A DNA stretch of 64,000 nt, taken from positions 558,001 through 622,000 of the forward strand of contig NZ_WEGH01000005.1 of assembly GCF_009604375.1 (NCBI RefSeq). The letters run 5' to 3'. Below, one piece after another: positions 1 to 8,687 of the stretch. Source of the stretch: Actinomadura macrotermitis (GTDB taxonomy: Bacteria > Actinomycetota > Actinomycetes > Streptosporangiales > Streptosporangiaceae). The notes beneath the pieces were generated by a model. That model did not search any database. It worked only from the letters and a program-made list of their open reading frames with translations, and was not told where the DNA came from. Both the position numbers and the translations under genes were made by a program. Each line of letters starts with the position of its first letter. Positions within the stretch are counted from its first letter, which is position 1.

Positions 1-264
1 ATACGCGACCCCGCCACCTACGCCCTGGCCGCCGGCGGCCTGGTCGCGTTCCTGTACTACGCCACCGCCCTGCAGCGCGGCACCGTCACCTCCACCGTCG
101 CCGCCCTGGTCGTCGCCCAGACCGCCGCCCCCGCCGCCATCGGCATCTGGCTGCTGGGCGACCACAGCCGCCCCGGCTACGCCCCCGTCGCCATCACCGG
201 ATTCGTTCTCGCGCTCGCCGCCACGCTCACCCTGGCCCGCTTCGGCGAACCCGGCCACGACTGA
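1..264 (+). CDS. EamA/DMT-type transporter, C-terminal end (partial)
   Basis: The reading frame is open from the first base and ends in TGA at 262-264, so only the last 87 residues are present. They contain two hydrophobic helices: one around residues 9-22 (LAAGGLVAFLYYATA) and one around 66-80 (ITGFVLALAATLTLARF), with the segment TSTVAALVVAQTAAPAAIGIW between them. The pattern of a helix, LQRG, and a TVAAL..AQTAAPA segment is what the last helices of EamA/10-TMS drug-metabolite transporters look like. The substrate cannot be told from this fragment. The gene faces the glycosylase gene tail to tail across a GC-rich repeat. Confidence 0.6.
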   Translation: MRDPATYALAAGGLVAFLYYATALQRGTVTSTVAALVVAQTAAPAAIGIWLLGDHSRPGYAPVAITGFVLALAATLTLARFGEPGHD

Positions 265-306
265 CCGGCCCGACCGGCCCGGCCGGCCCGGCCGGCCCGG
301 CCGGCT
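264..306. repeat. Short GC-rich tandem repeat between convergent genes
   Basis: The 40 bases between the two convergent stop codons are almost wholly repeats of the unit CCGGCCCGG (about four copies). Any two units can pair with each other, so the transcript from either side can fold into a strong GC hairpin. It probably acts as a bidirectional terminator, although there is no T tract. Confidence 0.45.
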
Positions 307-1117
307 AGGGCGCCGGCTGGCACCCCGGGCACCAGAACAGGTTGCGGCCCGCCAGCACCCGCGCCCGCACCTCGCTCCCGCACACCAGGCACGGCGCCCC
401 CGCCCGCCGGTACACATACACCTCACCACCGTGATCGTCCTGGCGCGGCGGCCGCCCCATCGCCTCAGGGGTGTGCTCGGGCCGCACCGTGTCGATCCGC
501 CCGTCACGCACCCCCGCCGCCATCAACACCACCAGATCCCCCCAGATCGCCTCCCACCGCTCCCGCCCCAGCCCGCGACCGGGCACATCAGGGTGGACGC
601 CCTGACGGAACAGCACCTCGGCCCGGTAGATGTTGCCCGGACCCGCCACCACCGACTGGTCCATCAGCAACGCCGCCACCGGCATCCGGCTCGCCCCGAC
701 CCGCCGCCACGCCCGCTCGGGATCGGCATCGGCCCGCAGCGGATCAGGCCCCAGCCGCCCCTGCAGCGCCGCCACCCCGCCCGGCTCCAGCAGCTCGCAC
801 GCGTTCGGCCCCCGCAGATCCGCGTAATGCTCCTCGGAACGCAGCCTCAGCCGCACCGCCCCCACCGGCGCCGGAGCAGGCCCCGCCCCGAACCCGAACC
901 TGCCGTAAATCCCCAGATGAACGTGCAGATGCTCCTCGCCCGCGAACCGCAGCAGCAGATGCTTGCCGTACGCCGACGCCTCCACCAGCCGCCGCCCGTC
1001 CAGACGCGCCGCACCCGCCGCGAACCGCCCCTGCGGACTCACCGCACCCAGCACAAGACCGCCGAACACCCGCTGGTGCTCGGCGGCCAGACGATGAACA
1101 ACATGACCTTCAGGCAT
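305..1117 (-). CDS. Fpg/Nei-family DNA glycosylase (endonuclease VIII-like)
   Basis: This is a 270-residue base-excision repair enzyme that removes oxidised bases and cuts the abasic strand. The start is set at the ATG giving MPEGHVVHRLA, because the family uses the N-terminal Pro2 amine as nucleophile and Glu3 as acid; an in-frame ATG five codons upstream would bury that proline. The central H2TH region is recognisable at GPGNIYRAEVLFRQGVHP. The C terminus carries a CxxC...CxxC zinc finger (CLVC and CPGC) with the family's conserved arginine between them. MPEGH rather than MPEL points to the Nei branch rather than MutM. The function is firm at family level; the exact lesion range is not. Confidence 0.88.
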   Translation of the reverse strand: MPEGHVVHRLAAEHQRVFGGLVLGAVSPQGRFAAGAARLDGRRLVEASAYGKHLLLRFAGEEHLHVHLGIYGRFGFGAGPAPAPVGAVRLRLRSEEHYADLRGPNACELLEPGGVAALQGRLGPDPLRADADPERAWRRVGASRMPVAALLMDQSVVAGPGNIYRAEVLFRQGVHPDVPGRGLGRERWEAIWGDLVVLMAAGVRDGRIDTVRPEHTPEAMGRPPRQDDHGGEVYVYRRAGAPCLVCGSEVRARVLAGRNLFWCPGCQPAP

Positions 1118-1161
1118 GACGCCCGCCAGCATAAAGCCGGCGCCGCCCCACCCGATCCCGC

Positions 1162-2187
1162 TCAGCCCCGCAGCGGAGCCCCGACCTCGTGCATATGGGC
1201 GAGGGCCTGCCGGTAGGACTCCACCATCCCGGTCTCCACATACGGCAGCCCCACCAGCGCACAGTGCTCACGCACCAGCGGCTGCACCTTCCGCAGATTG
1301 CACCGCGCCACGCTCGGGAACAGATGGTGCTCGATCTGGTAGTTCAGGCCGCCCAGCAGCCAGTCCACCACCGGCCCGCCGCGCACGTTGCGCGACGTCA
1401 GCACCTGGCGCCGCAGATGATCCCACCGGTCGCCCGGACCCGGCATCGCCATCCCCTTGTGGTTGTGCGCGAACGCGCTCCCCAGATGCAGGCCGAACAA
1501 CCCCTGCTGCACCGCGACCAGCACCAGCGCCTGCGCCGGCGGCAGCAGCGCGAACGCCAGCGCCAGATACCCGACGGTGTGCACCGCCAGCAGCGTCCCC
1601 TCCAGCACCTGCACGCGCCGCGCCCGGCCCCGCAGGAACAGCACACTGTTCACCCGCAGGTTCAGGCCCTCCAGCAACAGCAGCGGGAAGAACAACCCCG
1701 CCTGATGCGCGATCACCCACCCGCCCAGGCCCCGGCGCCGCTCGGCCTGCCCGCGCGTCCACGCCAGCACGCCCTCCCCCACATCCGGATCCTTGTCCAC
1801 GTGATTGGGGTTGGCGTGATGACGGCTGTGCTTGTCGTTCCACCACCCGTAGCCCATCCCCAGCAGCAGGTTCCCGAACAGCAACCCCAGCCACCGGTTC
1901 ACCCGATGCGACTCCGCGATCTGCCGATGCCCCGCGTCATGCCCCAGAAAAGCCGTCCGCGCCGCCACCATCGCCAACGGCACCCCCAGCAACACCACCC
2001 ACCACGACGGCGCCGCCCACGCCACCGCACCCCACAACCCCACCGTCGCCGCCAGATTGATCCCGATCGCCCGCGCGTAGTACCCCCGCCGCCGCTCCAG
2101 CAGCCCCGCCGCCCGCACCCGCCGCGCCAGCGGCCCGAAATCACTCGCCACACCGCGGCGCGGCACACTCTCCACGACAACCGTCAC
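1162..2187 (-). CDS. Membrane fatty acid desaturase
   Basis: This 341-residue integral membrane di-iron desaturase has the three expected histidine boxes: HDAGH, HSRHH and QIEHH. The third box in the QxxHH form is typical of front-end and acyl-CoA desaturases of the DesA3/linoleoyl-CoA desaturase type. Hydrophobic stretches flank the boxes (for example AATVGLWGAVAWAAPSWWVVLLG). The GTG at 2187 is chosen because a GGAGGG ribosome site lies nine bases upstream. The frame continues to an ATG further up, but the added 68 residues are low-complexity and unlike the family. The preferred bond position cannot be read from sequence. Confidence 0.88.
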   Translation of the reverse strand: MTVVVESVPRRGVASDFGPLARRVRAAGLLERRRGYYARAIGINLAATVGLWGAVAWAAPSWWVVLLGVPLAMVAARTAFLGHDAGHRQIAESHRVNRWLGLLFGNLLLGMGYGWWNDKHSRHHANPNHVDKDPDVGEGVLAWTRGQAERRRGLGGWVIAHQAGLFFPLLLLEGLNLRVNSVLFLRGRARRVQVLEGTLLAVHTVGYLALAFALLPPAQALVLVAVQQGLFGLHLGSAFAHNHKGMAMPGPGDRWDHLRRQVLTSRNVRGGPVVDWLLGGLNYQIEHHLFPSVARCNLRKVQPLVREHCALVGLPYVETGMVESYRQALAHMHEVGAPLRG

Positions 2188-2396
2188 GACTCGACACCCT
2201 CCAGGCAGCCACCGGCACCAACAACTGCCCGCAACGCTAGGGACCGCCGCCCCGAACCCTCGCCCGGCACCAGAGCCATCTACCGCCTGGCTCCCAGGTC
2301 CCGCCACCACCCGCCCAAGATCCCCCCACAGAGTGATCCGGATCCCACCACCCTCGGTCAAAGAACCGCCACACCCCCCATATAGGGTCATAAGCC

Positions 2397-3200
2397 ATGA
2401 GCGACAGCACCCGGTGGATCCAGCTCGACGGCGCCGTCAACATCCGCGACCTCGGCGGACTCCCCACCCACGACGGCACCACCACACGACGCGGACGCCT
2501 CCTGCGCTCGGACAACCTCCAGGACCTCACCGTCACCGACATCCGCCACCTGCTCGACGACTACCACCTCAAAAACGTCATCGACCTGCGCAGCGACGCC
2601 GAAGTCCACCTCGAAGGCCCCGGCCCCCTCACCCGCACCCCCTCCATCACCATCCACCACCTGTCCCTGTTCTCCGAAGGCGGCCGCCACACCGACGTCG
2701 CCGCCGACCAGCCCGACATCGACATCGACCGCGTCCTGCCCTGGCAGAACCGCCCCGACCACGGCCCCCTGCACGAACGCCCCATCGGCCACTACACCGG
2801 CTACCTGCGCGACCGCGCCGACTCCATCGTCTCCGCCCTGCGCGTCATGGCCCGCACCGACGGCTCCGCCCTCGTCCACTGCGCCGCCGGAAAAGACCGC
2901 ACCGGCGTCGTCTGCGCCCTCGCCCTCGAGGTCGCCGGCGTCACCCGCGAAGCGATCGTCGCCGACTACGCCCAGACCGGCGAACGCCTGGACGCCGTCC
3001 TGGCCCGCCTGCGCGCCAGCACCACCTACGCCGCCGACCTGGACTCACGCCCCGCCGACAGTCACATCCCCCACGCCGCCATCATGGAGAAGTTCCTGGC
3101 CCGCGTGGACGAGGAGCACGGCGGCACCCTGGCCTGGCTCGCCGGCCACGGCTGGACCGACGAGGACTCCACCGCCCTGCGCGACCGCCTTCTCACCTGA
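2397..3200 (+). CDS. Tyrosine-protein phosphatase (PtpB/dual-specificity type)
   Basis: This is a 267-residue cytosolic phosphatase. The P-loop HCAAGKDRTG, with Cys162 as nucleophile, is the signature of the PtpB-like tyrosine/lipid phosphatases. The N terminus has the family opening INFRDLGG in the form VNIRDLGGLPT, followed by RRGRLLRSDNL. A TAGGGT box at 2383-2388 sits just before the ATG and there is no clear ribosome site, so the mRNA may be leaderless. The gene is followed directly by a strong terminator and appears to be transcribed alone. Substrates are unknown; in relatives they include phosphotyrosine and phosphoinositides. Confidence 0.85.
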   Translation: MSDSTRWIQLDGAVNIRDLGGLPTHDGTTTRRGRLLRSDNLQDLTVTDIRHLLDDYHLKNVIDLRSDAEVHLEGPGPLTRTPSITIHHLSLFSEGGRHTDVAADQPDIDIDRVLPWQNRPDHGPLHERPIGHYTGYLRDRADSIVSALRVMARTDGSALVHCAAGKDRTGVVCALALEVAGVTREAIVADYAQTGERLDAVLARLRASTTYAADLDSRPADSHIPHAAIMEKFLARVDEEHGGTLAWLAGHGWTDEDSTALRDRLLT

Positions 3201-3222
3201 CCAGAGCCCTTCATCGACAAGG

Positions 3223-3260
3223 AAAAGCCCCTCACCCAGGTGAGGGGCCTTTTTCTTTTT
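3223..3260 (+). terminator. Rho-independent terminator after the tyrosine phosphatase
   Basis: The arms GCCCCTCA and TGAGGGGC, around a six-base loop, are followed by a run of T with a single C. This is one of the few classical terminators with a U tract in the window. Confidence 0.9.
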
Positions 3261-3290
3261 TAGTTATGGGAGTTTTCTTTCAGCCGACTA

Positions 3291-3307
3291 CCTTTACAAA
3301 GTAAGTT
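3291..3307. promoter_or_regulatory. 17-bp near-palindrome, candidate TetR-type operator (copy 1)
   Basis: CCTTTAC-AAA-GTAAGTT, with perfect inner arms TTAC/GTAA. It lies between the phosphatase terminator and the two-component operon, about 50 bases before the kinase start, where it could control that promoter. The same element recurs at 14672, 22800 and 27434. Confidence 0.5.
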
Positions 3308-3356
3308 CAGCGGTGGCGGGCGATGCGCCGGCGGCGGAATCCCTCGTGCGACCGAG

Positions 3357-4610
3357 GTGAACCCGTCCGTGTCGCCCGATACTGAGGGGATGTCAGATCG
3401 ATTTCGCGACTTAGGCCTCCCCGTGTGGGCGCGTGCGGGTGACGGCCTCCTCGTGGACGTGCTGGTCGCCGCGGCGGTCGCCGTCCCGGTGTTCGTGCCG
3501 TTCGCCACTGCCCCGCAGGTGACGCCGCTCGGCGTGGTGGTCAACCTCGGCACGGTCGTGCCGCTGGTGTGGCGGCGGCGGGCACCGTTCGCGGTGGCGG
3601 TGGTGGTGGCGTGCTTCGCCATGGGGGTGTCGCTGCATCACCGGCCCGGGCAGATGCTGCAGTACGGCGCGCTCGTGGCCATCTACACCCTGGCCGACCT
3701 GGGGCGGTACCGCTGGCAGCGGTGGGGGTTCATCGGCGTGCTGGTGGCCTCGATCCCGCCCGGCGCGCTGCTAGTGAAGGGCAACGACGCGGGCGAGTTC
3801 ATGTTCACGCTGCTGCTGCCCATGACGGCGTTCCTGCTCGGCACGCTGGCGCGGACCGGGCGGGAGCGGTCGGAGGCGCTGGTGGAGCGTTCCACCCAGC
3901 TGGAACGCGAACGCAAGGCCCTCGAGCGCGAAGGCGCGGCCGAGGCGGCGCGGGCGGCGGCCGAGGAACGGGCCCGCATCGCCCGCGACATGCACGACGT
4001 GCTCGCGCACGCCGTCAGCATCATGGTCGTGCAGGCCGAGGCCGGCCCGGTGGTGGTCCGCTCCGACCCCGACCGGGCCGAGCAGGCCTTCGAGGCGATC
4101 GCCGGCGCGGGCCGGGACGCGATGGCCCAGCTGCGCCGCATGCTGGGCGTCCTGAAGGAGGAGCGGCAGGACAGCGATGGCCACCGGCACGGGGCGCGGG
4201 CGCCGCAGCCGACGATCGGCGCGCTGCCGGGCCTGGTCGAGGACGTCGGCCGCACCCGGGTCCGGGTGCGGCTCACGACCGAGGGCGAGCGCCGCGACCT
4301 GCCGTCCGACACCGACCTGGCGGCGTACCGCATCGTGCAGGAGGCGCTCACCAACACCGTCAAGCACGCCGGCGCGCGGACCGCGGAGGTCCGGCTGCAC
4401 TGGCACGACCACGAACTGGAGATCACGGTGACCGACGACGGGCGGGGCCAGGGCGCGGCGGACGCGGGCTGGCGGCGGGGCGGCGACGGCCTCATCGGCA
4501 TCGGCGAGCGCGCCGCCGCCTGCGGCGGCACGGCCGAGGCCGGTCCCCTGCCCGGCGGCGGGTTCCGCGTCCTGGCGCGGCTGCCCTACGCCGCGGCGGT
4601 GACCGCGTGA
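3357..4610 (+). CDS. Sensor histidine kinase, NarL/DesK (HisKA_3) type
   Basis: The protein has 417 residues from the GTG at 3357; an ATG at 3390 (MSDRFRDLG) is an equally possible start. The first 160 or so residues are hydrophobic with several membrane helices and no large extracellular domain, so the signal is probably sensed in or at the membrane. A coiled stretch (ERERKALEREGAAEAARAAA) leads into the dimerisation/phosphoacceptor helix ARIARDMHDVLAHAVS, with His213 as phosphate acceptor. The HATPase_c domain has the N box EALTNTVKHAG and the G1 motif DDGRG. The response regulator start overlaps its stop (GTGA), so the two form a translationally coupled pair. Confidence 0.9.
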   Translation: MNPSVSPDTEGMSDRFRDLGLPVWARAGDGLLVDVLVAAAVAVPVFVPFATAPQVTPLGVVVNLGTVVPLVWRRRAPFAVAVVVACFAMGVSLHHRPGQMLQYGALVAIYTLADLGRYRWQRWGFIGVLVASIPPGALLVKGNDAGEFMFTLLLPMTAFLLGTLARTGRERSEALVERSTQLERERKALEREGAAEAARAAAEERARIARDMHDVLAHAVSIMVVQAEAGPVVVRSDPDRAEQAFEAIAGAGRDAMAQLRRMLGVLKEERQDSDGHRHGARAPQPTIGALPGLVEDVGRTRVRVRLTTEGERRDLPSDTDLAAYRIVQEALTNTVKHAGARTAEVRLHWHDHELEITVTDDGRGQGAADAGWRRGGDGLIGIGERAAACGGTAEAGPLPGGGFRVLARLPYAAAVTA

Positions 4611-5260
4611 TCCGGGTGGTGCTCGCCGACGACCAGGAGCTGGTCCGCAGCGGCTTCGCGATGATCCTGGACGCCCAGCCCGATATCGAGGTGGCCGCCG
4701 AGGCGGGCGACGGCGCCGCCGCGGTCGCCGCCGTGGCCGAGCACGATCCCGACGTGGTGCTGCTGGACATCCGCATGCCGGGCATGGACGGCATCGAGGC
4801 CGCCAAGGCCGTGTGCGCGACGACCCGGACCCGCGCGATCATGCTCACCACGTTCGACCAGGACGACTACGTCTACGACGCCCTCTACGCCGGCGCCAGC
4901 GGGTTCCTGCTCAAGGACGTGCGCCGCGACGACCTGGTGCACGCGGTCCGGGTGGTGGCGGCGGGCGAGTCGCTGCTGGCGCCCGCCGTCACCCGCCGCC
5001 TCATCTCCGACATCACCCGTGACCGGCCGCGCGCCGCCGCGGCCGTCTCCGATCGCCTGGCGGTGCTGACCGGGCGCGAGCGCGAGACCCTGCGGCTGCT
5101 CGGCCGCGGTCTGTCCAACGCCGAGATCGCCGCGGCCATGGTCGTCAGCGAGCACACCGTGAAGACCCATGTCAGCAACGTCCTGGCCAAGCTCGGCATC
5201 CGCGACCGCGTCCAGGCCGTGATCGCCGCCTACGAGACCCGGCTCATCGAACCCTCCTGA
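4607..5260 (+). CDS. Two-component response regulator, NarL/LuxR family
   Basis: This 217-residue DNA-binding regulator is the partner of the kinase just upstream. The receiver domain opens with VLADDQELVR, and the phospho-acceptor Asp54 lies in LLDIRMPGMDG. Thr and Lys of the switch are seen in MLTTFD and FLLKDV. The C-terminal LuxR helix-turn-helix runs from LTGRERETLRLLGRGLSN to KTHVSNVLAKLGIRDR. The GTG start at 4607 overlaps the kinase stop by four bases. A hairpin follows the stop, so the operon probably ends here. The target genes are unknown; the membrane protein next door is an obvious candidate. Confidence 0.93.
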   Translation: MIRVVLADDQELVRSGFAMILDAQPDIEVAAEAGDGAAAVAAVAEHDPDVVLLDIRMPGMDGIEAAKAVCATTRTRAIMLTTFDQDDYVYDALYAGASGFLLKDVRRDDLVHAVRVVAAGESLLAPAVTRRLISDITRDRPRAAAAVSDRLAVLTGRERETLRLLGRGLSNAEIAAAMVVSEHTVKTHVSNVLAKLGIRDRVQAVIAAYETRLIEPS

Positions 5261-5279
5261 CGAAGGGGCGCCTCCGTCG

Positions 5280-5312
5280 CGCGGGGGAGGAAGGCCCGCC
5301 CTCTCCCCCGCG
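5280..5312 (+). terminator. Hairpin terminator after the two-component operon
   Basis: Perfect 10-bp arms CGCGGGGGAG and CTCCCCCGCG around a 13-base loop, 20 bases after the response-regulator stop. There is no T tract, as is common in high-GC actinobacteria. Confidence 0.6.
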
Positions 5313-5418
5313 CCACCGAGGCCCCAAGACCGCTCGCGGCGGCGATCCGCCCGGCCCTCCTCTCCCACCAGGATCGAGAACGCAGGAACGCAGCACTCGA
5401 ACCCCGGGAGAACCGCTC

Positions 5419-6069
5419 ATGGCCAGGATCGCCTTCCACCTCGCCCCCGCCCTCATGCTCGCCTACGGCATCGTGCGGCTGATCGACGGCCGCGACGGGC
5501 AGCACGGGCCGGGCCCCGCCTGGACCACGGGCCACCTGATCTTCCTCGGCTCGCTCCTGCTGTACGGCGGGGTGATCGCGGGTCTGTACGGCCGCCTGCG
5601 GGCCGCGGCGGGCGGCACCGCGCGCCGGGTCACGGCCGCCGCCGCGACCGCGGTCGCGGCCTTCGGGCTGGTGCTGTTCGTGCGCGTCGCGGTCATCGAC
5701 ATCGTCGTCGGCCTGCAGGCCGCGGACCCGGCGGACAAGAGCGCGCTCGCCGACAAGTACGCGGGCGTCCCCGCGGTGCTCCCCCAGGCGCTCTATGAGA
5801 TCGGCCCGGTGTTCTTCATGCTCGGGCTGCTCGCGCTGCTGGTCCTGTCCGCGGTCGCCGCCCCGGGGCGCACGGCGGTGGCCGCCCTGAGCCCGGTCCT
5901 GGTCGCCCTCGGCTTCGTCGCCATCATGGCCGACCTGGACCTGCTGCCGGCGGGCGCGGCGCTGATCTGGATCGCGCTCGCCCTGATCACCCGCGGGCGG
6001 CGCCCGTCCGCCGCCGCGCCCGCCGGCGCCCCGGCCCAGCCGGGCACGCCGGTCACAGGGCGGCGCTGA
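5419..6069 (+). CDS. Multi-pass membrane protein of unknown function
   Basis: This is a 216-residue hydrophobic protein. Helices can be seen at about residues 4-20 (FHLAPALMLAYGIVRLI), 37-58, 70-92 (AAAATAVAAFGLVLFVRVAVIDIVVGL), 115-145 and 150-190, giving five or six spans with short loops. The tail PSAAAPAGAPAQPGTPVTGRR is polar and disordered. I do not recognise the family. Its 3' end overlaps the convergent GMC oxidoreductase gene by 17 bases. It could be a target of the neighbouring two-component system, but nothing in the sequence proves it. Confidence 0.65.
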   Translation: MARIAFHLAPALMLAYGIVRLIDGRDGQHGPGPAWTTGHLIFLGSLLLYGGVIAGLYGRLRAAAGGTARRVTAAAATAVAAFGLVLFVRVAVIDIVVGLQAADPADKSALADKYAGVPAVLPQALYEIGPVFFMLGLLALLVLSAVAAPGRTAVAALSPVLVALGFVAIMADLDLLPAGAALIWIALALITRGRRPSAAAPAGAPAQPGTPVTGRR

Positions 6070-7816
6070 CGCGGGGGTCGGTGGAGGGGACGGGGGTCTC
6101 ATGCCCGACCCAGGGGTCCCCGCCGAAGTGCCGCGCGAAGATCTTCTCGGCGGTGCGGGTGGCCAGGGCCTGGGTGGTGAGGGTCGGGTTGGGGCCGCCC
6201 AGGCTGTTGGCGAGGGCGGAGTTGTCGGCGATGTAGAGGTGGTCGATCCAGCGGCTGCGGGCGTCGGCGTCCAGGACCGAGTCGTCGGCGGACAGGCCCA
6301 TGCGCATGGTGGAGTGCACGTGCAGCAGCAGCGGCGCCCAGTCGAACCGGTACACCCGCCGGGCGCCGGCGCGGCGCAGCAGCTCGGTGGCCTTGCGGGC
6401 GAGGAACTCGCGGTTGGCCTGGGTGCGGCGGGTGCGTTCGCGGGAGCGGAACACCACCTTGGGGACGGGGCCGTGGGAGTCGGGCGGCAGGACCGACTGC
6501 GTGACGCGGTTGTGGGCCTCGACGTCGTCGCCGGTGAGGATCAGCACGTTCAGCAGCCGGTCGATGCCGTGGGCGAGGACCTCTTTGAGCTCGGGGCCGA
6601 TGACGCGGCCGGTGGGGCCGTCCCAGGGGCCGGTGAAGCCGCGGCCGTTGCGGTAGCGGCCGCGGATGCCGCTGTCCGACAGCGCCATGGAGTAGGCCTG
6701 CATGGCGGGGGGCAGGCCGATGTTCTCCAGGGCGCCGTGGCCGGGGAAGTCGCAGCGCGCGGCCGAGTTGGGGCCGCGCGAGTTGCCGGTGTCGTGGTCG
6801 AACAGGCCGGTGACGCCGTCCAGGAAGTGGTCGGTGTAGCCGCGGCCGACCCAGCCGTTGGGATTGGGCAGCCCGCTGTTGAGCCACAGGCGCGGGGTCT
6901 CGGTGGCGCCGCCGGCCAGGACGACGACGCGGGCGTCCTCGCGGTGCGTCTCGCCGGTCGCGCCGGTGCGCCAGGTGACGCCGGTGGCGGTGAGGCGGCC
7001 GTCGCGGTGCCCGGTGTGCACGCGGGTGACGTAGGCGTCGGCGAGCAGGGTGACGTCCCGGCCGTGCGGGGACCAGGCGGCGGCGGTCAGCGCCATCGGC
7101 ACGTAGCTGTTGTCGGTGGAGCGCTTGGCGTACAGGTTGCGCGGCGCGCCGGGCGGTTCCATGCAGCCTTGCAGGCAGTAGCCGCAGAAGGTGCAGCCGG
7201 TGGCGCGGGGGTGCTGGAGCTCGGCGGGGTCGCCGGTGCGGCCGGCGGTGCCGCCTGGTTGCAGGATGGCGTTCTCCTGCGGGCGGTAGGACCAGCCGGT
7301 GGTGTCCTTGGCGGTCTGCACCGGGATGCCGAGCTTCTCGGCGCCCGACAGGAACACCGTCTCCTTGACGCCCATCGCGGCGGTCTGCACCGGCAGCGTC
7401 GCCTCGACCCACCGGTAGTAGGGGACCAGGTCGCGGTAGGCGAAGGGGAAGGCGTGCGCGGTGTCGTACATGGCCCGGTCGGCTCCGTCGTAGCCGTGGA
7501 AGACGCCGGGGTAGGCGCGCGGGGAGTTGCCGAAGTAGTGCAGGGTGGTGCCGCCGACGCCGGCGGCCTGCAGCAGGAAGGAGTTCTGGGGTTCCTCGCG
7601 CAGCCAGGCCGGTTCGCGGCGGTCGGGCGGGCCGAAGCGCAGGAACCCGGTGAGGGGGTTGTTGGCGTCGTTCTCCAGGTGGGTCCATTCGCGGCGGGGG
7701 TCGCCGTGGCGGGCGCCGCCCTCCAGCAGCAGGACGTCCAGGCCGCGGGCGGCCAGTTCCTTGGCCACCACGGGCCCGCCGCCGCCGGCGCCGACCACGA
7801 TCACGTCCCGGGTCAT
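6053..7816 (-). CDS. GMC-family FAD oxidoreductase
   Basis: This 587-residue flavoprotein belongs to the glucose-methanol-choline group and oxidises an alcohol or sugar. The N-terminal dinucleotide fold VVGAGGGGPVVAKELA is followed later by LLLEGG. A cysteine cluster CTFCGYCLQGC (CxxCxxCxxxC) is present, as in the gluconate/sorbose dehydrogenase branch of the family. The C-terminal half holds HVHSTMRMG and IADNSALANSLGGPNP, the region of the catalytic His and Asn. The ATG at 7816 overlaps the stop of the upstream Tat-exported partner (ATGA). Pairing with such a partner suggests a membrane- or envelope-associated dehydrogenase feeding electrons to the respiratory chain. The substrate is unknown. 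Confidence 0.87.
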   Translation of the reverse strand: MTRDVIVVGAGGGGPVVAKELAARGLDVLLLEGGARHGDPRREWTHLENDANNPLTGFLRFGPPDRREPAWLREEPQNSFLLQAAGVGGTTLHYFGNSPRAYPGVFHGYDGADRAMYDTAHAFPFAYRDLVPYYRWVEATLPVQTAAMGVKETVFLSGAEKLGIPVQTAKDTTGWSYRPQENAILQPGGTAGRTGDPAELQHPRATGCTFCGYCLQGCMEPPGAPRNLYAKRSTDNSYVPMALTAAAWSPHGRDVTLLADAYVTRVHTGHRDGRLTATGVTWRTGATGETHREDARVVVLAGGATETPRLWLNSGLPNPNGWVGRGYTDHFLDGVTGLFDHDTGNSRGPNSAARCDFPGHGALENIGLPPAMQAYSMALSDSGIRGRYRNGRGFTGPWDGPTGRVIGPELKEVLAHGIDRLLNVLILTGDDVEAHNRVTQSVLPPDSHGPVPKVVFRSRERTRRTQANREFLARKATELLRRAGARRVYRFDWAPLLLHVHSTMRMGLSADDSVLDADARSRWIDHLYIADNSALANSLGGPNPTLTTQALATRTAEKIFARHFGGDPWVGHETPVPSTDPRVSAAL

Positions 7817-8655
7817 CCGGTGACCTCCCTGCGTCCCTGGTAGTAGCCGCGGAATTCGGGGCGTCCCTCGGCGGCGGGGACGTATCCCGACAGGCGCCAG
7901 CCGACGGGCCGGCCGGTGAGCCGCCGGGTGGTGGGGTCGAACACCCCCCATTCGGACAGTCCGCCGAGGGCGGCCAGTTCCAGCAGCGCGCCGCCGAGGA
8001 AGCGCAGCAGCCCCGAGGCGGTGCGTTTGAGGGGTTCGGGCAGGTGGGCGTCCAGGGCTTCGACCAGGGCGGGGTCGGGGCCCTCCAGCAGCCGGAACAC
8101 CGCGGCCTTGCCGGCGTAGGACAGGCGGCTGAAGGGGGTGGGCAGCGGTCCGGCGACGGTGCGCGGGTCGACGCGCAGGGCCTGGATGTTCAGCAGCAGC
8201 GCCACCAGCGGCGCGAGCGGCACCGCGTCCTTGGCCAGGGAGGCGGGGGCGCCGGGCGGGGCGGGCAGGGCGGTGAGGGCGGCGCGGCGGTAGGCGGTGA
8301 CGACCGGGACGGGCAGGTAGCGGTTCAGGGCGTCGACCAGGAACCGCGGCAGCCCGGCCTCGACGCCGCCGGGGTCGGGGCGGGGCGTGCCCTGCGCGCG
8401 CGAGTGGGCGTCGGGGCCGGGCAGGACGAAGACCGCGAGGCCGGTCATGGTGTCCAGGGTCCAGGCGGTGAGCGGGTCGGGCGCCGCCCGCGCGGGCCGG
8501 GCCCCGGCGGCGGTGACGGTGGCGGCGGTGGCGAGGCCGGCGGCGCCGAGCAGGGCGCGGCGGTCGCGGCGCGGGGGGTCGGGCGGGGGCGGGGGTTCGG
8601 TCGGGGGCGGCGGGTTCAGCGGGAGCGGCGGGTTCAGCGGGAGCGGGTCTGGCAT
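7813..8655 (-). CDS. Tat-signal partner subunit of the GMC oxidoreductase (gluconate 2-dehydrogenase subunit 3-like/DUF5987-like)
   Basis: The protein has 280 residues. After a Pro-rich start made of repeats (PLPLNPP, PTEPPPPPDPP) comes a twin-arginine-like signal, RRDRRALLGAAGLATAATV, ending in ARAAPD, a plausible signal peptidase site. The remainder is helical, with no cofactor motif. Small twin-arginine proteins next to GMC dehydrogenases serve as the export and assembly partner, and the ATGA overlap with the GMC gene supports that role here. The start at 8655 is preceded by CTGGAGGTGTC, a good ribosome site. The family name is tentative. Confidence 0.7.
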   Translation of the reverse strand: MPDPLPLNPPLPLNPPPPTEPPPPPDPPRRDRRALLGAAGLATAATVTAAGARPARAAPDPLTAWTLDTMTGLAVFVLPGPDAHSRAQGTPRPDPGGVEAGLPRFLVDALNRYLPVPVVTAYRRAALTALPAPPGAPASLAKDAVPLAPLVALLLNIQALRVDPRTVAGPLPTPFSRLSYAGKAAVFRLLEGPDPALVEALDAHLPEPLKRTASGLLRFLGGALLELAALGGLSEWGVFDPTTRRLTGRPVGWRLSGYVPAAEGRPEFRGYYQGRREVTG

Positions 8656-8687
8656 GACACCTCCAGCGCGGGGAGCCCACTCAACGT

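Noticed and set aside
8580..8650. Tandem DNA repeat before the GMC partner gene
   Set aside because: The repeat units code for the Pro-rich N terminus (PLPLNPP) of the Tat-signal protein. There is no sign of a mobile or regulatory role.
6053..8680. Single 875-residue fusion of the GMC enzyme with an upstream Pro/Arg-rich extension
   Set aside because: The extension is an out-of-frame reading of the Tat-signal partner gene. The real starts are at 7816 and 8655, with an ATGA overlap.
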